Shown here: positions 7,601 through 16,342 of the stretch, piece by piece | Layout of the letters: each line of letters starts with the position of its first letter | Numbering within the stretch: the stretch's first letter is position 1 | Origin: Muribaculaceae bacterium | Lineage (GTDB): Bacteria > Pseudomonadota > Alphaproteobacteria > Rs-D84 | Assembly (NCBI GenBank): GCA_023665245.1 | Contig: JAMPEH010000001.1 | Coordinates: 310,001-374,000, forward strand | Reading direction: 5' to 3' | DNA: 64,000 nt | Position numbers and translations under genes: made by a program | Notes under the pieces: generated by a model | The model's input: the letters and a program-made list of their open reading frames with translations, nothing else | Told to the model about the DNA's origin: nothing | Databases searched by the model: none

Positions 7601-9070
7601 ATGTCTGAAAATACAAACGCAATATCAACAAACGAATTAGAGGCACGTCTGCAAAAGGCTGAAAATATTCGCGCACGCGACGGCGTTGTATGGAAAGATA
7701 AATTTGACCGTACCCACACAATTATTGTCGCACGCGACTTGCCAGACGGCATGCCTGTTAAATTGGCAGGACGTGTGACCGCACTGCGTTGGCTGGGGAA
7801 ATTGATGTTTGGGCGTATCTATGATATCGATGGCGAAATTCAGTTTTCAATGTCCCGCGAAGAACTGGGCGAAGAAACGTACAAATTTATGAAGGCAAAC
7901 GTTGACCTGGGCGATTTTATTGGAATCACCGGCGAATTGTATCACACAACCGCGGGTGAACTGACCGTTCGCGTCAGTGCGTATGATATTTTGTCCAAGG
8001 CACTGCGCCCATTACCAGAAAAATTCCATGGGTTAACCGACATGGAAACACGTTATCGCCAGCGTTATCTGGATATAATTTCAAATGAATCAACACGCAA
8101 TACGATGAAAATGCGTTTCAAGATGTTGCGCCTGATACGTGAATATCTGAACAATAACGGATTTGTAGAGGTTGAAACCCCCATCATGCAGGTTGTGGCA
8201 TCTGGTGCGGCGGCCCGTCCGTTCGTCACCCATCATAATGCATTGGATGCAGATTTCTATTTGCGTATTGCACCAGAATTATTCTTAAAGCAGACAATTG
8301 CCGCCGGTTTTGACCGCGTATATGAATTGGGTAAAAATTTCCGCAACGAAGGCATGGATGCAATGCACTTGCAAGAATTTACTATGCTGGAATGGTATGC
8401 GGCATATTGGGACTATAAACGCAATATCGATTTTTCATGGCAAATGTTGCAGTCTATTCTGATGGAACTGCGTGGCACATTACAGATTGAATACCAGGGT
8501 ACCCAGTTGGATTTCAGTAAATATGAAGAAATCGACTATACTGCCCGTATGAACGAACTGTTGGGTGTCGATATCTTGGAATTCAAAGATACAGACGCAT
8601 TAAAAGCCCAATTGGTTGAAAAAGGCATGTTCCCAGCAGATGAACTGGAACCATTAAAATCCGTACCGTCAATCGTTGACTATGTATTCAAACGCAAGAT
8701 ACGTGACCAGATTGTCCAACCTGCGATTGTACATAACTATCCGGCGTATCTGATACCATTGGCGCGTCGCAATAATGACGACAGTCGACGTATTGATATA
8801 TTCCAATTAATCGTATGTGGTGCAGAATTGATAAAGGCGTATTCAGAACTGGTTGACCCAATCGTTCAACGTGCCGCATTTGAAGAACAGGCAAAAAACA
8901 AAGCCGCCGGTGATGATGAAGCCTTTGACTTGGACGAAGACTTTTTGCGTGCGATGGAACACGGCATGCCACCGATTTCGGGACTGGGGCTGGGGATTGA
9001 CCGTCTGTTTTCAATCTTTGCAGACGCGCCGACCCTGCGTGATGTGATACTATTTCCCATAATGAAGTAG
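7601..9070 (+). CDS. lysS: Lysyl-tRNA synthetase, class II
   Basis: This enzyme charges tRNA-Lys in the cytoplasm. The 489 residues match the class II family. An N-terminal OB-fold anticodon domain covers about residues 55-155. Motif 1 lies around residues 185-200 (NGFVEVETPIMQ), and motif 2 is FRNEGMDAMHLQEFTMLEWY near residue 250. Motif 3 is GLGLGIDRLFSIF near residue 465. The ATG follows AAAAAGGGAAAA. Expression appears to be set by the attenuator immediately upstream. The next gene starts 11 bases after the stop, so they are probably co-transcribed. Confidence 0.97.
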   Translation: MSENTNAISTNELEARLQKAENIRARDGVVWKDKFDRTHTIIVARDLPDGMPVKLAGRVTALRWLGKLMFGRIYDIDGEIQFSMSREELGEETYKFMKANVDLGDFIGITGELYHTTAGELTVRVSAYDILSKALRPLPEKFHGLTDMETRYRQRYLDIISNESTRNTMKMRFKMLRLIREYLNNNGFVEVETPIMQVVASGAAARPFVTHHNALDADFYLRIAPELFLKQTIAAGFDRVYELGKNFRNEGMDAMHLQEFTMLEWYAAYWDYKRNIDFSWQMLQSILMELRGTLQIEYQGTQLDFSKYEEIDYTARMNELLGVDILEFKDTDALKAQLVEKGMFPADELEPLKSVPSIVDYVFKRKIRDQIVQPAIVHNYPAYLIPLARRNNDDSRRIDIFQLIVCGAELIKAYSELVDPIVQRAAFEEQAKNKAAGDDEAFDLDEDFLRAMEHGMPPISGLGLGIDRLFSIFADAPTLRDVILFPIMK

Positions 9071-9081
9071 GAGGATTGCCC

Positions 9082-10485
9082 ATGACCACCACACAATGGC
9101 CGGACAATTATGCCCGTGACCTGACGGCGGACCACGACAGACGGAACCAGGCGATAATCACACGAGCCTTGGAAAACGGAAAAATTAATGCGGATGCGGC
9201 CCAATACCTGACACGTCTATATTCTGATGGATGGCTGTGGTTCCGCGAGGTTTTTCATGTTCTGGGTAAATGCTTTGGTGCGCCCAAGGCGGCGGTCACG
9301 CAATATGATTATGCAACCGACACCGCATTGCCAGACCCGGTAAAGATTTCTGATATTAACCCATTGTCGCCGTATATGGTGCATCACCGTTTGGATGCCG
9401 ACCCAATGCGTAATCAGTTCTTTTCGTCTGGTCAGGGACACAAGATTGACCTGTCCGTGTCATCGATTGTCACGGTTATTGTTGGTGCGCAAAAGAACGT
9501 TAATCGTGCGCTGGAAAAAATCACAGGCAAGTATTATGCAGACTATGTAAACGAAGTCGCAGAAACAACGTATCGCGTTATCGCCAGTCACGAGCGCGAG
9601 GCATCTGGTCGCGCCATCGCGGACAAAGTGCGGGAAAAGTTTGCATCTGCATATATTTCATCTGCATCTGAAACTGTTCTGGGGATTATTGGGCGTGGAC
9701 ACGAGAAAATTGCAGCCGACCTGGTGCGTGAATTGGACAAGGTAAAGCCGGCGCATTTGCGTATGCAGGATGTGTGGCGTGTAAAATGCCTGTTTGATTT
9801 AATCCCCCAGGCACGTACATTTATTGAACGTATTCATGACATGATGCCGGAACGAATTCTGTCTGTCAAAGATACGTTTTATAATATGGAAAATCCGCGT
9901 AATTATCGTGATGCCAAATTGATAATTGATATCGGCCACAATGGCCAGGTTGTCCCGATGGAAATTATATGCCAGGTACGTACGTTCTTTGAATTTGAAC
10001 ATCAGACGCATGGTCATTATGAACAGGCACGCAAAAAGAACTGCAAAAACAGTGACAATATCGAACGCAAATTGGCCGATTTTATGGAAGGCGGCGTCCA
10101 AGAATACAACACACTGATATGTCAATGTCTGGAAGATTTATTTGAACGTGTCGGCTGGAATATTTTGTACAGCCAGGGCAGTGATGTGTCAATGTTTGAC
10201 GGATTCCCAAAGCATTGTAAAATGTATTATCCGTCCAAGATGGTGGATAAAATCACCGACAAATTAGATAACGCGATAGAGAACGAGGTGTTCCGTTTCG
10301 AAAACGCCCCGGCAAAATTAACCCAGGCCCAAGAAAGTGAAATATTCCGTTTTATGGCAGGATTCGTTTTGGTCGCCGCGATGCCTTATTTACAGACGGG
10401 TTGGTCTGTACCATCAGATACACTGGCGGGCAAGTTATTTAATTTTGTAATGACTGAAATCCAACGGTATTATAAAAAGCAGTAA
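9082..10485 (+). CDS. Putative RelA/SpoT-like domain protein (467 aa)
   Basis: I chose the ATG at 9082, which has GAGGA 7-11 bases upstream, over a TTG two codons earlier. The segment NYRDAKLIIDI...VPMEIICQVRTFFEFEHQTHGHYE (about residues 272-315) resembles the 'YRD...EIQiRT...H..Y' core of RelA/SpoT synthetase domains. The N-terminal 150 residues resemble nothing I know, and no HD hydrolase motif is seen. Following lysS closely, it may link aminoacylation state to a nucleotide signal, but that is inference. It could also be an inactive relative. Confidence 0.45.
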   Translation: MTTTQWPDNYARDLTADHDRRNQAIITRALENGKINADAAQYLTRLYSDGWLWFREVFHVLGKCFGAPKAAVTQYDYATDTALPDPVKISDINPLSPYMVHHRLDADPMRNQFFSSGQGHKIDLSVSSIVTVIVGAQKNVNRALEKITGKYYADYVNEVAETTYRVIASHEREASGRAIADKVREKFASAYISSASETVLGIIGRGHEKIAADLVRELDKVKPAHLRMQDVWRVKCLFDLIPQARTFIERIHDMMPERILSVKDTFYNMENPRNYRDAKLIIDIGHNGQVVPMEIICQVRTFFEFEHQTHGHYEQARKKNCKNSDNIERKLADFMEGGVQEYNTLICQCLEDLFERVGWNILYSQGSDVSMFDGFPKHCKMYYPSKMVDKITDKLDNAIENEVFRFENAPAKLTQAQESEIFRFMAGFVLVAAMPYLQTGWSVPSDTLAGKLFNFVMTEIQRYYKKQ

Positions 10486-10493
10486 ACATAAAA

Positions 10494-10518
10494 ACAGCGG
10501 TGATTTTATCACCGCTGT
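10494..10518 (+). terminator. Hairpin, probable terminator
   Basis: A perfect 10-bp stem ACAGCGGTGA/TCACCGCTGT with a TTTTA loop lies just after the stop codon. There is no T-run after it, so it may act as a 3'-end stabiliser or a factor-dependent terminator. Confidence 0.55.
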
Positions 10519-10529
10519 GTCATGTCGTG

Positions 10530-10665
10530 GGCGATATTATATCATAAATTATACATAAATGCTAGGAAATCAATTTGCTTGCTTTGGTCGCCCGAATAAT
10601 AAACAATAGTATCAGGTTCTTGTATTTGATAAGAATCATAACAAGCATAACAAAGGATAAAGATT
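10530..10665 (+). promoter_or_regulatory. Long structured region before the cold-shock gene
   Basis: The interval carries the inverted repeat GGGCGA (about 10529) with TCGCCC (about 10588) and, closer to the gene, a CTTGT...AACAAG hairpin. Long structured 5' regions are common for cold-shock mRNAs. The promoter position is uncertain, so the transcribed part of this interval is not defined. Confidence 0.35.
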
Positions 10666-11007
10666 ATGCGTCAAGGAAAAGTAAAATGGTACAATGGTAA
10701 AAAGTGCTTTGGGTTTATCAGTCCAGATGCACCAAATGATGCAGGCAATACAGATGATGTGTTTGTTCATTCCAGTGCGTTAAAACAGGCTGGTATCAGA
10801 TTTTTAAATGAAAATGATATTGTTGAATTTGAAGAAGAAGACCGTAACGGCAAATTGTCAGTCACGACATTGACATTGGTTCAGCGTGATGAAGAATCTG
10901 CCCGTCGATTCCAAGAACGTCGTGCCGAACGCCGTCGTGCAACCGAAGACAGAAAACAACGCGAAGAAAAATCTACGCGTCGCGGATTTGCATTTTGGAA
11001 AAAATAA
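10666..11007 (+). CDS. Cold-shock domain protein with basic C-terminal tail (113 aa)
   Basis: Residues 1-70 form a cold-shock domain. GKVKWYNGKKCFGFI is RNP1-like (K-x-F-G-F-I) and DDVFVHSSAL is RNP2-like. The remaining 40 residues are Arg/Glu-rich (RRFQERRAERRRATEDRKQ), unlike the minimal 67-70 residue CspA type, and could bind RNA or a partner. It probably acts as an RNA chaperone. AAAGGA lies upstream of the ATG. Confidence 0.88.
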   Translation: MRQGKVKWYNGKKCFGFISPDAPNDAGNTDDVFVHSSALKQAGIRFLNENDIVEFEEEDRNGKLSVTTLTLVQRDEESARRFQERRAERRRATEDRKQREEKSTRRGFAFWKK

Positions 11008-11035
11008 GAAAAGCATATTTGTATGTTAACTGATT

Positions 11036-11065
11036 CGCCCAGAAAAAAATCTGGGCGTTTTTTTT
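11036..11065 (+). terminator. Intrinsic terminator of the cold-shock gene
   Basis: CGCCCAGA (11036-11043) pairs with TCTGGGCG (11050-11057), followed by eight T. Confidence 0.9.
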
Positions 11066-11186
11066 GTTATTCTGGCGGGGGGGACGAAGGGATTGTTCGT
11101 ATGCACTCACCACGCGTAAGGCGCGACTGCGTTTCACTTGTCTTGCCAACTATCGTGTCGAACCCTTGGGTTCTCATGGCACCTAT

Positions 11187-11228
11187 AATCCGCCATAAAT
11201 TAACCCGCCACAAGGGCGGGTAAATCTC
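11187..11228 (-). terminator. Trailer hairpin of tRNA-Ser(GGA), shared with the second tRNA-Ser
   Basis: Just after the tRNA on the minus strand, CCCGCC-CTTGT-GGCGGG is followed by TTAATTT. The surrounding sequence of about 31 bases is identical to that after tRNA-Ser(GCT) near 60819-60849. The rest of the 11066-11228 interval shows no gene. Confidence 0.6.
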
Positions 11229-11319
11229 TGGCGGAGACGAAGGGATTCGAACCCTTGATACCGTTGCCGGTATACTACATTTCCAATGTAGCGCACTAGA
11301 CCAACTATGCGACGTCTCC
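11229..11319 (-). tRNA. tRNA-Ser (anticodon GGA)
   Basis: A 91-nt class II tRNA has acceptor stem GGAGACG/CGTCTCC and anticodon stem CTACA/TGTAG around TTGGAAA. It has a long variable arm (ATACCG...CGGTAT), T-arm GGGTTCGAATCCC and an encoded CCA. Confidence 0.96.
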
Positions 11320-11326
11320 GGATTTT

Positions 11327-11683
11327 TTATTCTTCGCTGCTTTCGGCTGATTCTCCAACTGGTTCATCGGCCAACGCGCTTTCCAATTCTGCATCAATTT
11401 CACGCAGTAATGGGTCTTCGCTGGTCACTTCCAGGCCTGTATCTTCGGCGCTGGCGATTGGGGCCTCTTTATAAGACTGAACAAATTCATGACGTACATC
11501 ATCAACATTTAATTTACCACTGGCAATTTCGCGCAGGGCAACAACTGTTAATTTATCATCATCTTTATCAACCACAGGCGCTGCACCACCGTTCAGGTCG
11601 CGGACACGTTGTGATGCCAACATCCCCAACTCATAACGGCTTTCTACATATGGTAAAGTATCTGAATTTGTTGTACGGGCCAT
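11327..11683 (-). CDS. rpoZ: RNA polymerase omega subunit
   Basis: The core SRYELGMLASQRVRDLN...DDDKLTVVALREIASGKL is the omega signature, seen within residues 10-65. The start at 11683 (MARTTN) has AAAGGA 8-13 bases upstream; longer in-frame starts run back into the divergent mtaB promoter. The C-terminal 50 residues are an acidic tail (EDPLLREIDAELESALADE), longer than in many homologues. Omega helps assemble and stabilise RNA polymerase and can carry the ppGpp site. Confidence 0.92.
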   Translation of the reverse strand: MARTTNSDTLPYVESRYELGMLASQRVRDLNGGAAPVVDKDDDKLTVVALREIASGKLNVDDVRHEFVQSYKEAPIASAEDTGLEVTSEDPLLREIDAELESALADEPVGESAESSEE

Positions 11684-11697
11684 TGTAAAATCCTTTG

Positions 11698-11725
11698 TTG
11701 AAATCGTTTTTAACCTCGCTATAAT
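11698..11725. promoter_or_regulatory. Overlapping divergent promoters of mtaB and rpoZ
   Basis: Plus strand: TTGAAA (11698-11703), 16 bp, TATAAT (11720-11725) for mtaB. Minus strand: TTGCAT, 17 bp, CATTAT for rpoZ, whose -10 overlaps the mtaB -10. The shared -10 region suggests that only one direction fires at a time. Confidence 0.65.
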
Positions 11726-11743
11726 GCCCCAAGGACGGTAAAA

Positions 11744-12964
11744 ATGCAAGCAGAAAATACAAAATCTGAAATAAAGACATTATCTTTTGGCTGTCGCCTG
11801 AACGCGATGGAATCAGAAAAGATTCAAAAAATGTTGTCTGGTGTTATTGATGTGGCGATTGTGGTCAATACTTGTGCCGTCACGGCCGAGGCCGAACGTC
11901 AATGTGGCCAGGCGGTTCGTCGAACGGCACGTGAAAATCCAAACGCCCCAATTTTTGTCACAGGTTGTGCCGCAACGCGCAATCCGCAATTGTTTGCCCA
12001 AATTCCAAATACTGTTGTAATACCAAATGCAGATAAATTGAATTTGAACGCATACCTGCATCCAAATAATATCAAGTGCCCAGAAATTAAAGAATTTAAT
12101 CATCCGGCGCCAAAACTGTCCAAGAAATTTGTGCAAGTTCAAAATGGATGTAATCATCAGTGTACATATTGCGTCACGCGTCTGTTGCGTGGAACGGCGG
12201 TATCATTTGATTACAATGATATTTTGGATGATGTATCTGGTGCTGTTCGTGATGGGTTTTCTGAAATTGTGCTGACCGGTGTTGATACCGCGTCTTATGT
12301 ACGCGATGGACAATTGATTTCGGACGTATGTAAAGGACTTTTACAAGATGCACCGGGAATTCAACGCATGCGCCTGTCGTCAGTAGACCCTGCGTCGCCC
12401 CAATTATATAAAATAATTGATATTATGCATGCTGACGCACGTATGTTGCCACATTTGCATTTATCAATGCAGTCCGGGTCAGATGCGATTTTAAGGTCTA
12501 TGTTGCGTCGTCATAATGCGGATATGGTTCGTCGTGTGGTTGAATATGCTGGTGACAATATCACGTTCAGCTGGGATATAATCTGTGGATTCCCGGGTGA
12601 AACAGATGAATTATTCCACGAGACGTTGGATTTAGTACATGAATTAAAGCCAATTCGTATACATGCATTTCCATTTTCGCCGCGTCCTGGTACCGTTGCT
12701 GCGACAATGTCAGGACAGGTTCCGCGGCATATATCCAAAGAGCGTGTCAAAATCATTATGGATGCGGCACATGAAAATCTGATTTCGTTTATGAAAACAC
12801 AAATTGGCCAGCAAACACAGGTCTTGGTAGAGGCGAACAATATCGCCCGCGACCCGCATGACATTGCAGTTGAGATATCAGGATGCGCCATTGCACCACG
12901 TACGGTTTGTGATGTTGTCATCACTAGGATGCGTGGTGAAACATTTATCGGCAAAATTATTTAA
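11744..12964 (+). CDS. mtaB: tRNA (N6-threonylcarbamoyladenosine(37)-C2)-methylthiotransferase
   Basis: This radical-SAM enzyme adds a methylthio group to t6A37 of tRNAs reading ANN codons. The N-terminal UPF0004 domain carries Cys at CRLNAMES, NTCAV and TGCAA for one cluster. The radical-SAM CxxxCxxC motif is CNHQCTYCVTRLLRG near residue 138. The 406 residues include a C-terminal TRAM-like part. MtaB is preferred over MiaB because of length and the CRLN start. Ribosome binding site AAGGA. Confidence 0.9.
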   Translation: MQAENTKSEIKTLSFGCRLNAMESEKIQKMLSGVIDVAIVVNTCAVTAEAERQCGQAVRRTARENPNAPIFVTGCAATRNPQLFAQIPNTVVIPNADKLNLNAYLHPNNIKCPEIKEFNHPAPKLSKKFVQVQNGCNHQCTYCVTRLLRGTAVSFDYNDILDDVSGAVRDGFSEIVLTGVDTASYVRDGQLISDVCKGLLQDAPGIQRMRLSSVDPASPQLYKIIDIMHADARMLPHLHLSMQSGSDAILRSMLRRHNADMVRRVVEYAGDNITFSWDIICGFPGETDELFHETLDLVHELKPIRIHAFPFSPRPGTVAATMSGQVPRHISKERVKIIMDAAHENLISFMKTQIGQQTQVLVEANNIARDPHDIAVEISGCAIAPRTVCDVVITRMRGETFIGKII

Positions 12965-13010
12965 AAATGTTGTGGCACACACCTGGCGAACTTGCTATTA
13001 TTCGCATGCT

Positions 13011-14201
13011 ATGAAAAAATATTTATTATCGTCATTATTATGTTTATTTGCCACGTCAGTAATTGCTGCGCCGGCATCGGATGAATTTTCAACCAAGGCA
13101 CGTTCTGCATTTTTAATAGACTATGATTCAGGTGCAGAAATCGTTGCAAAAAATGCAGATACATTAATGCCGCCATCATCAATGATTAAACTGATGACGT
13201 TGGCGGTGTTGTTTGATGAAATCCAGTCAGGGCGCCTGACGATGGATGACCGCCTGCCAGTATCAGAAAACGCAGACTATCAGAATCCTTTGTGGTACCC
13301 GGCCAGCAAGATTTGCCTGTCTGCAGGGCAAACAATCAGTGTTCGTGATACAATTTTGGGGCTGATTGTTTTGTCGGGTGGCGATGCGTCTGTTGTTGTG
13401 GCAGAAAAATTGGCTGGTTCAGAATCCAAGTTTACAGAACTGATGACACAAAAGGCGCGTTCAATCGGTATGCCTATGTCAACATTTGGTAATGCATCGG
13501 GGCTGCCTAATGCAAATAATTTGATGACCAGTCGGGAATTGGCAACCTTGGCAACGCACATTATATCTGATTATCCCGATATTTATCCTATGTTTGCAAC
13601 CAAACGGTTCGAGTTTGCAGAACATCAGTCTGACTGGTGTCATGAATGGGGACGTACCCATACGGTAAATTACAATAAACTGCTGTTCATAATGCCTGGG
13701 GCGGATGGATTGAAAACAGGGCATACTGCTGATGGTGGATATGGCATGGTTGCATCCAGTGTTGTTGGTGGTCGCCGCCTGATTGGTGTTATAAATGGTT
13801 TTAATGGTCGTGGGCACGATGCGCTGGCGGCAGAAATGAAGAAATTGCTGAATCATGGATATACCACAACGACCAGCAAGGTTTTTTATCGCCCAGGTGA
13901 TGCAATTGCAGAAATACCCGTTTGGTATGGGCGTCAGCCAACTGTCACCGCAACAGTTAATCAGACATTTGCCATTACATTGCCAAAGTCTGTAAAAATG
14001 TCGGATGTACGTGTTTTGGCGCGATATAATGACCCATTGGCGGCACCTGTACGTCAGGGTGATATCATTGGTGAAATATTTGCTGAACAAAATGGTCGTG
14101 TAATTGCACATGCAGATTTGGTCGCAAAAAATCGGGTCAGCAAGACACAGTTCTTTGGTCGTGTAATTAAAAATATCAAAGTTATATTCGGGGGACGGTA
14201 A
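13011..14201 (+). CDS. D-alanyl-D-alanine carboxypeptidase, PBP5/6-like (peptidase S11)
   Basis: A signal peptide (MKKYLLSSLLCLFATSVIAA) targets it to the periplasm, where this family trims peptidoglycan pentapeptides. The catalytic SxxK is S-M-I-K in PPSSMIKLM near residue 57. KTG is present in ADGLKTGHTADGG near residue 240. The middle SxN motif reads S-G-G (SGGDAS, about residue 120) instead of S-G-N, which is unusual. A beta-sandwich C-terminal domain follows. I chose the ATG at 13011 because the signal peptide begins there. A TATTAT box (12996-13001) puts the transcript start only a few bases away, with no ribosome binding site. Confidence 0.9.
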   Translation: MKKYLLSSLLCLFATSVIAAPASDEFSTKARSAFLIDYDSGAEIVAKNADTLMPPSSMIKLMTLAVLFDEIQSGRLTMDDRLPVSENADYQNPLWYPASKICLSAGQTISVRDTILGLIVLSGGDASVVVAEKLAGSESKFTELMTQKARSIGMPMSTFGNASGLPNANNLMTSRELATLATHIISDYPDIYPMFATKRFEFAEHQSDWCHEWGRTHTVNYNKLLFIMPGADGLKTGHTADGGYGMVASSVVGGRRLIGVINGFNGRGHDALAAEMKKLLNHGYTTTTSKVFYRPGDAIAEIPVWYGRQPTVTATVNQTFAITLPKSVKMSDVRVLARYNDPLAAPVRQGDIIGEIFAEQNGRVIAHADLVAKNRVSKTQFFGRVIKNIKVIFGGR

Positions 14202-14207
14202 AATATC

Positions 14208-15110
14208 ATGGCACCGAAAAAGTCCGCATCTTCGTATAATTTTCCGCATCCAATGGATAATGATTGCCTGGTTGGGCATGGGGATGTTATGCGTGCGTTT
14301 ATGGATGCATGGTCGGCACGTGATGCACATCCAATACATCCGGTATGGATGTTAACTGGGCCGCGTGGCATTGGCAAGGCAACATTGGCATATAAAATTG
14401 CAAAAATGGTGTACGGCAATGTGGGGGACTTTTTTATCATAGACTTGGAACGCAATATTGATGACAAGGGTAAATCAAAGTCAGATGCAAAACAGATTTC
14501 TGTTCATACTGTGCGTGCCATTATTGAAAAAATGCAGATGTCATCAATGTCAGGTGATTGGCGCGTTATACTGATTGATGCAGTTGATGAATTAACGGTG
14601 GCGGCATCAAATGCGATATTAAAATTACTGGAAGAACCACCTGCCAAGACATTGTTTCTGTTGGTTGTACATCAATTGGCGAACGTTTTGCCAACGGTTC
14701 GGTCGCGTGCGCGTGTTGAAAAAATGCGTCCATTGACAATATCGGAACTGCGTGAACTGTGTGTGAAATTTATACCAGATGCAGATATCAGTACGGAAAT
14801 GTTAAAACTGTCAAACGGCAGTTTTGGGCGTATTGCAAATCTGAAACAATCTGGCGGTGATGTTATATACGACCAATTAATGGATGTGTTGCGTAATCCG
14901 CGTTCATCGGCATCTGATTTGATGACTGTTGCGCAAAAAATTGCCCCAGACCCCGCGTTGCATGGAATATTACTGGATGCAATTGCGGCGCTGAACTTGG
15001 CAGATTTGTATCCAATGGCCACACATGCGATTGCGGATATAAAAAATGTATATCTGGAACCGGAAATCGCGATATTTAAAATACTGACGGAAATTCGCAA
15101 ATGTTTATAG
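14208..15110 (+). CDS. holB: DNA polymerase III delta-prime subunit
   Basis: This is a clamp-loader subunit. It shows a P-loop MLTGPRGIGKATLAYKIAK (about residues 45-63) and the delta-prime segment NAILKLLEEPPAKTLFLLVVH with sensor 1 and SRAR (SRC-like) near residue 165. The zinc-finger Cys set of many bacterial homologues is not seen. Length (300 aa) is normal to slightly short. It starts 6 bases after the carboxypeptidase gene and overlaps tatD by 10 bases, so it is part of an operon. Confidence 0.92.
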   Translation: MAPKKSASSYNFPHPMDNDCLVGHGDVMRAFMDAWSARDAHPIHPVWMLTGPRGIGKATLAYKIAKMVYGNVGDFFIIDLERNIDDKGKSKSDAKQISVHTVRAIIEKMQMSSMSGDWRVILIDAVDELTVAASNAILKLLEEPPAKTLFLLVVHQLANVLPTVRSRARVEKMRPLTISELRELCVKFIPDADISTEMLKLSNGSFGRIANLKQSGGDVIYDQLMDVLRNPRSSASDLMTVAQKIAPDPALHGILLDAIAALNLADLYPMATHAIADIKNVYLEPEIAIFKILTEIRKCL

Positions 15111-15862
15111 ATACCCATTGTCATTTAACAGACCGTCTGTGCGCTGGGGCGGATTTAGATGCGGTTATATCACGCGCGGCTGCCTGTGGTGTTGGCACGA
15201 TTATTTGTCCGACGGCGGCACCTGATGATATTGCTGGTGCGATAAATATTGCAGACACGCATGATAATATATTCTGTACAATCGGTATTCACCCGGAATA
15301 TGCGGGTATAAATCCTGATGAATATCTGGCAGAAAGTGTTTTGACACACCCGCGTGTTGTGGGCGTTGGGGAAATCGGCTTGGATTATCATTATGGTGAT
15401 GAAAATAGGGCGGCACAAATTGAATTGTTCACGCGTCAGTTGGAAACCGCGCGGCGGTATAAATTACCGGTTGCAATACATACGCGTGATGCAGAAACTG
15501 ACACTGCGGACATATTGACGGGTGATGTGGGTGGTGTTATGCATTGCTTTACCAGTTCTTGGGATTTGGCCAAGGTAATGCTAGACCGCGGATTTTATTT
15601 TTCGGCCAGTGGAATCTTGACATTTAAAAACGCCGATGATGTACGCGAAACATTTAAAAAGATTCCGATTGACCGCATTGTAATTGAAACCGACAGTCCA
15701 TATTGCGCACCTGTCCCGCATCGTGGTCAACCGTGCGAACCTGCATTTGTTGTTGATACGGCGACTGTACTGGCCGACATACGGGGCTTGCATTTAAATG
15801 ATTTAGAATCTATACTGCAACAAAATACAAAAGCGTTATATCCAAAATGCCACGTCAACTAA
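15101..15862 (+). CDS. tatD: TatD-family metal-dependent hydrolase/DNase
   Basis: It begins MFIDTHCHLTD with the first metal-binding His pair. GEIGLDYHYG (about residue 90), PVAIHTRDA (about 125) and VMHCFTSS (about 150) follow, then ETDSPYCAPVPHRGQPCEP near residue 200. Its length is usual for the family. The holB-tatD order with overlapping ends is a common bacterial arrangement. It overlaps smpB by 16 bases. Confidence 0.93.
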   Translation: MFIDTHCHLTDRLCAGADLDAVISRAAACGVGTIICPTAAPDDIAGAINIADTHDNIFCTIGIHPEYAGINPDEYLAESVLTHPRVVGVGEIGLDYHYGDENRAAQIELFTRQLETARRYKLPVAIHTRDAETDTADILTGDVGGVMHCFTSSWDLAKVMLDRGFYFSASGILTFKNADDVRETFKKIPIDRIVIETDSPYCAPVPHRGQPCEPAFVVDTATVLADIRGLHLNDLESILQQNTKALYPKCHVN

Positions 15863-16314
15863 TAAAATTTGGCCAGGTTTCAGAAAATCGCCGTGCGCGG
15901 TTTAATTACTCTATTGATGACACGATAGAGGCTGGGATTTCATTAACTGGCGCAGAAATAAAATCAATTCGGTATGGACTGGTGACAATTGTTGACGGTT
16001 TTGTTCAGCGTCGTGGTGATAATTTGTTTCTGGCAGGTGTTGAAATTCAAAAACTGCCAACGGCGGCACGATATGTAAACTTTGATGAACGTCGTTCGCG
16101 CCAATTATTATTGCATCGCAGTCAGATTAACCGCCTGATTGGCAAATTACAGGACAAGGGGGCGACAATCGTTCCGTTGAAATTGTACTTTAACAATCGT
16201 GGCCGGTTAAAGGTTTTATTGGGTGTCGGATACGGCAAGAACAAGGTTGATAAACGCGAAACAATCAAGCAGCGCGAATGGAACAAGAACAAGGCCCGTA
16301 TATTAAAGGGATAA
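15847..16314 (+). CDS. smpB: SsrA-binding protein
   Basis: SmpB delivers tmRNA to stalled ribosomes. The OB-fold start (NRRARFNYSIDDTIEAGISLTGAEIKSIR) and the basic C-terminal helix (KVDKRETIKQREWNKNKARILKG) are canonical. Length 155 aa is normal. Its RNA partner ssrA is in the same window at 47927-48243. The start overlaps the end of tatD, implying translational coupling. Confidence 0.96.
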   Translation: MPRQLIKFGQVSENRRARFNYSIDDTIEAGISLTGAEIKSIRYGLVTIVDGFVQRRGDNLFLAGVEIQKLPTAARYVNFDERRSRQLLLHRSQINRLIGKLQDKGATIVPLKLYFNNRGRLKVLLGVGYGKNKVDKRETIKQREWNKNKARILKG

Positions 16315-16342
16315 TTTATAAAGCAAACAAAGGAGTCTTAAA

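Noticed and set aside
11085..11180. Sequence resembling a degenerate serine or leucine tRNA next to tRNA-Ser(GGA)
   Set aside because: On the minus strand it ends like tRNA-Ser (AATCCCTTCGTC...CCGCCA) but has no consistent acceptor or anticodon stem. Shared fragments may come from repeat modules or a decayed duplicate.
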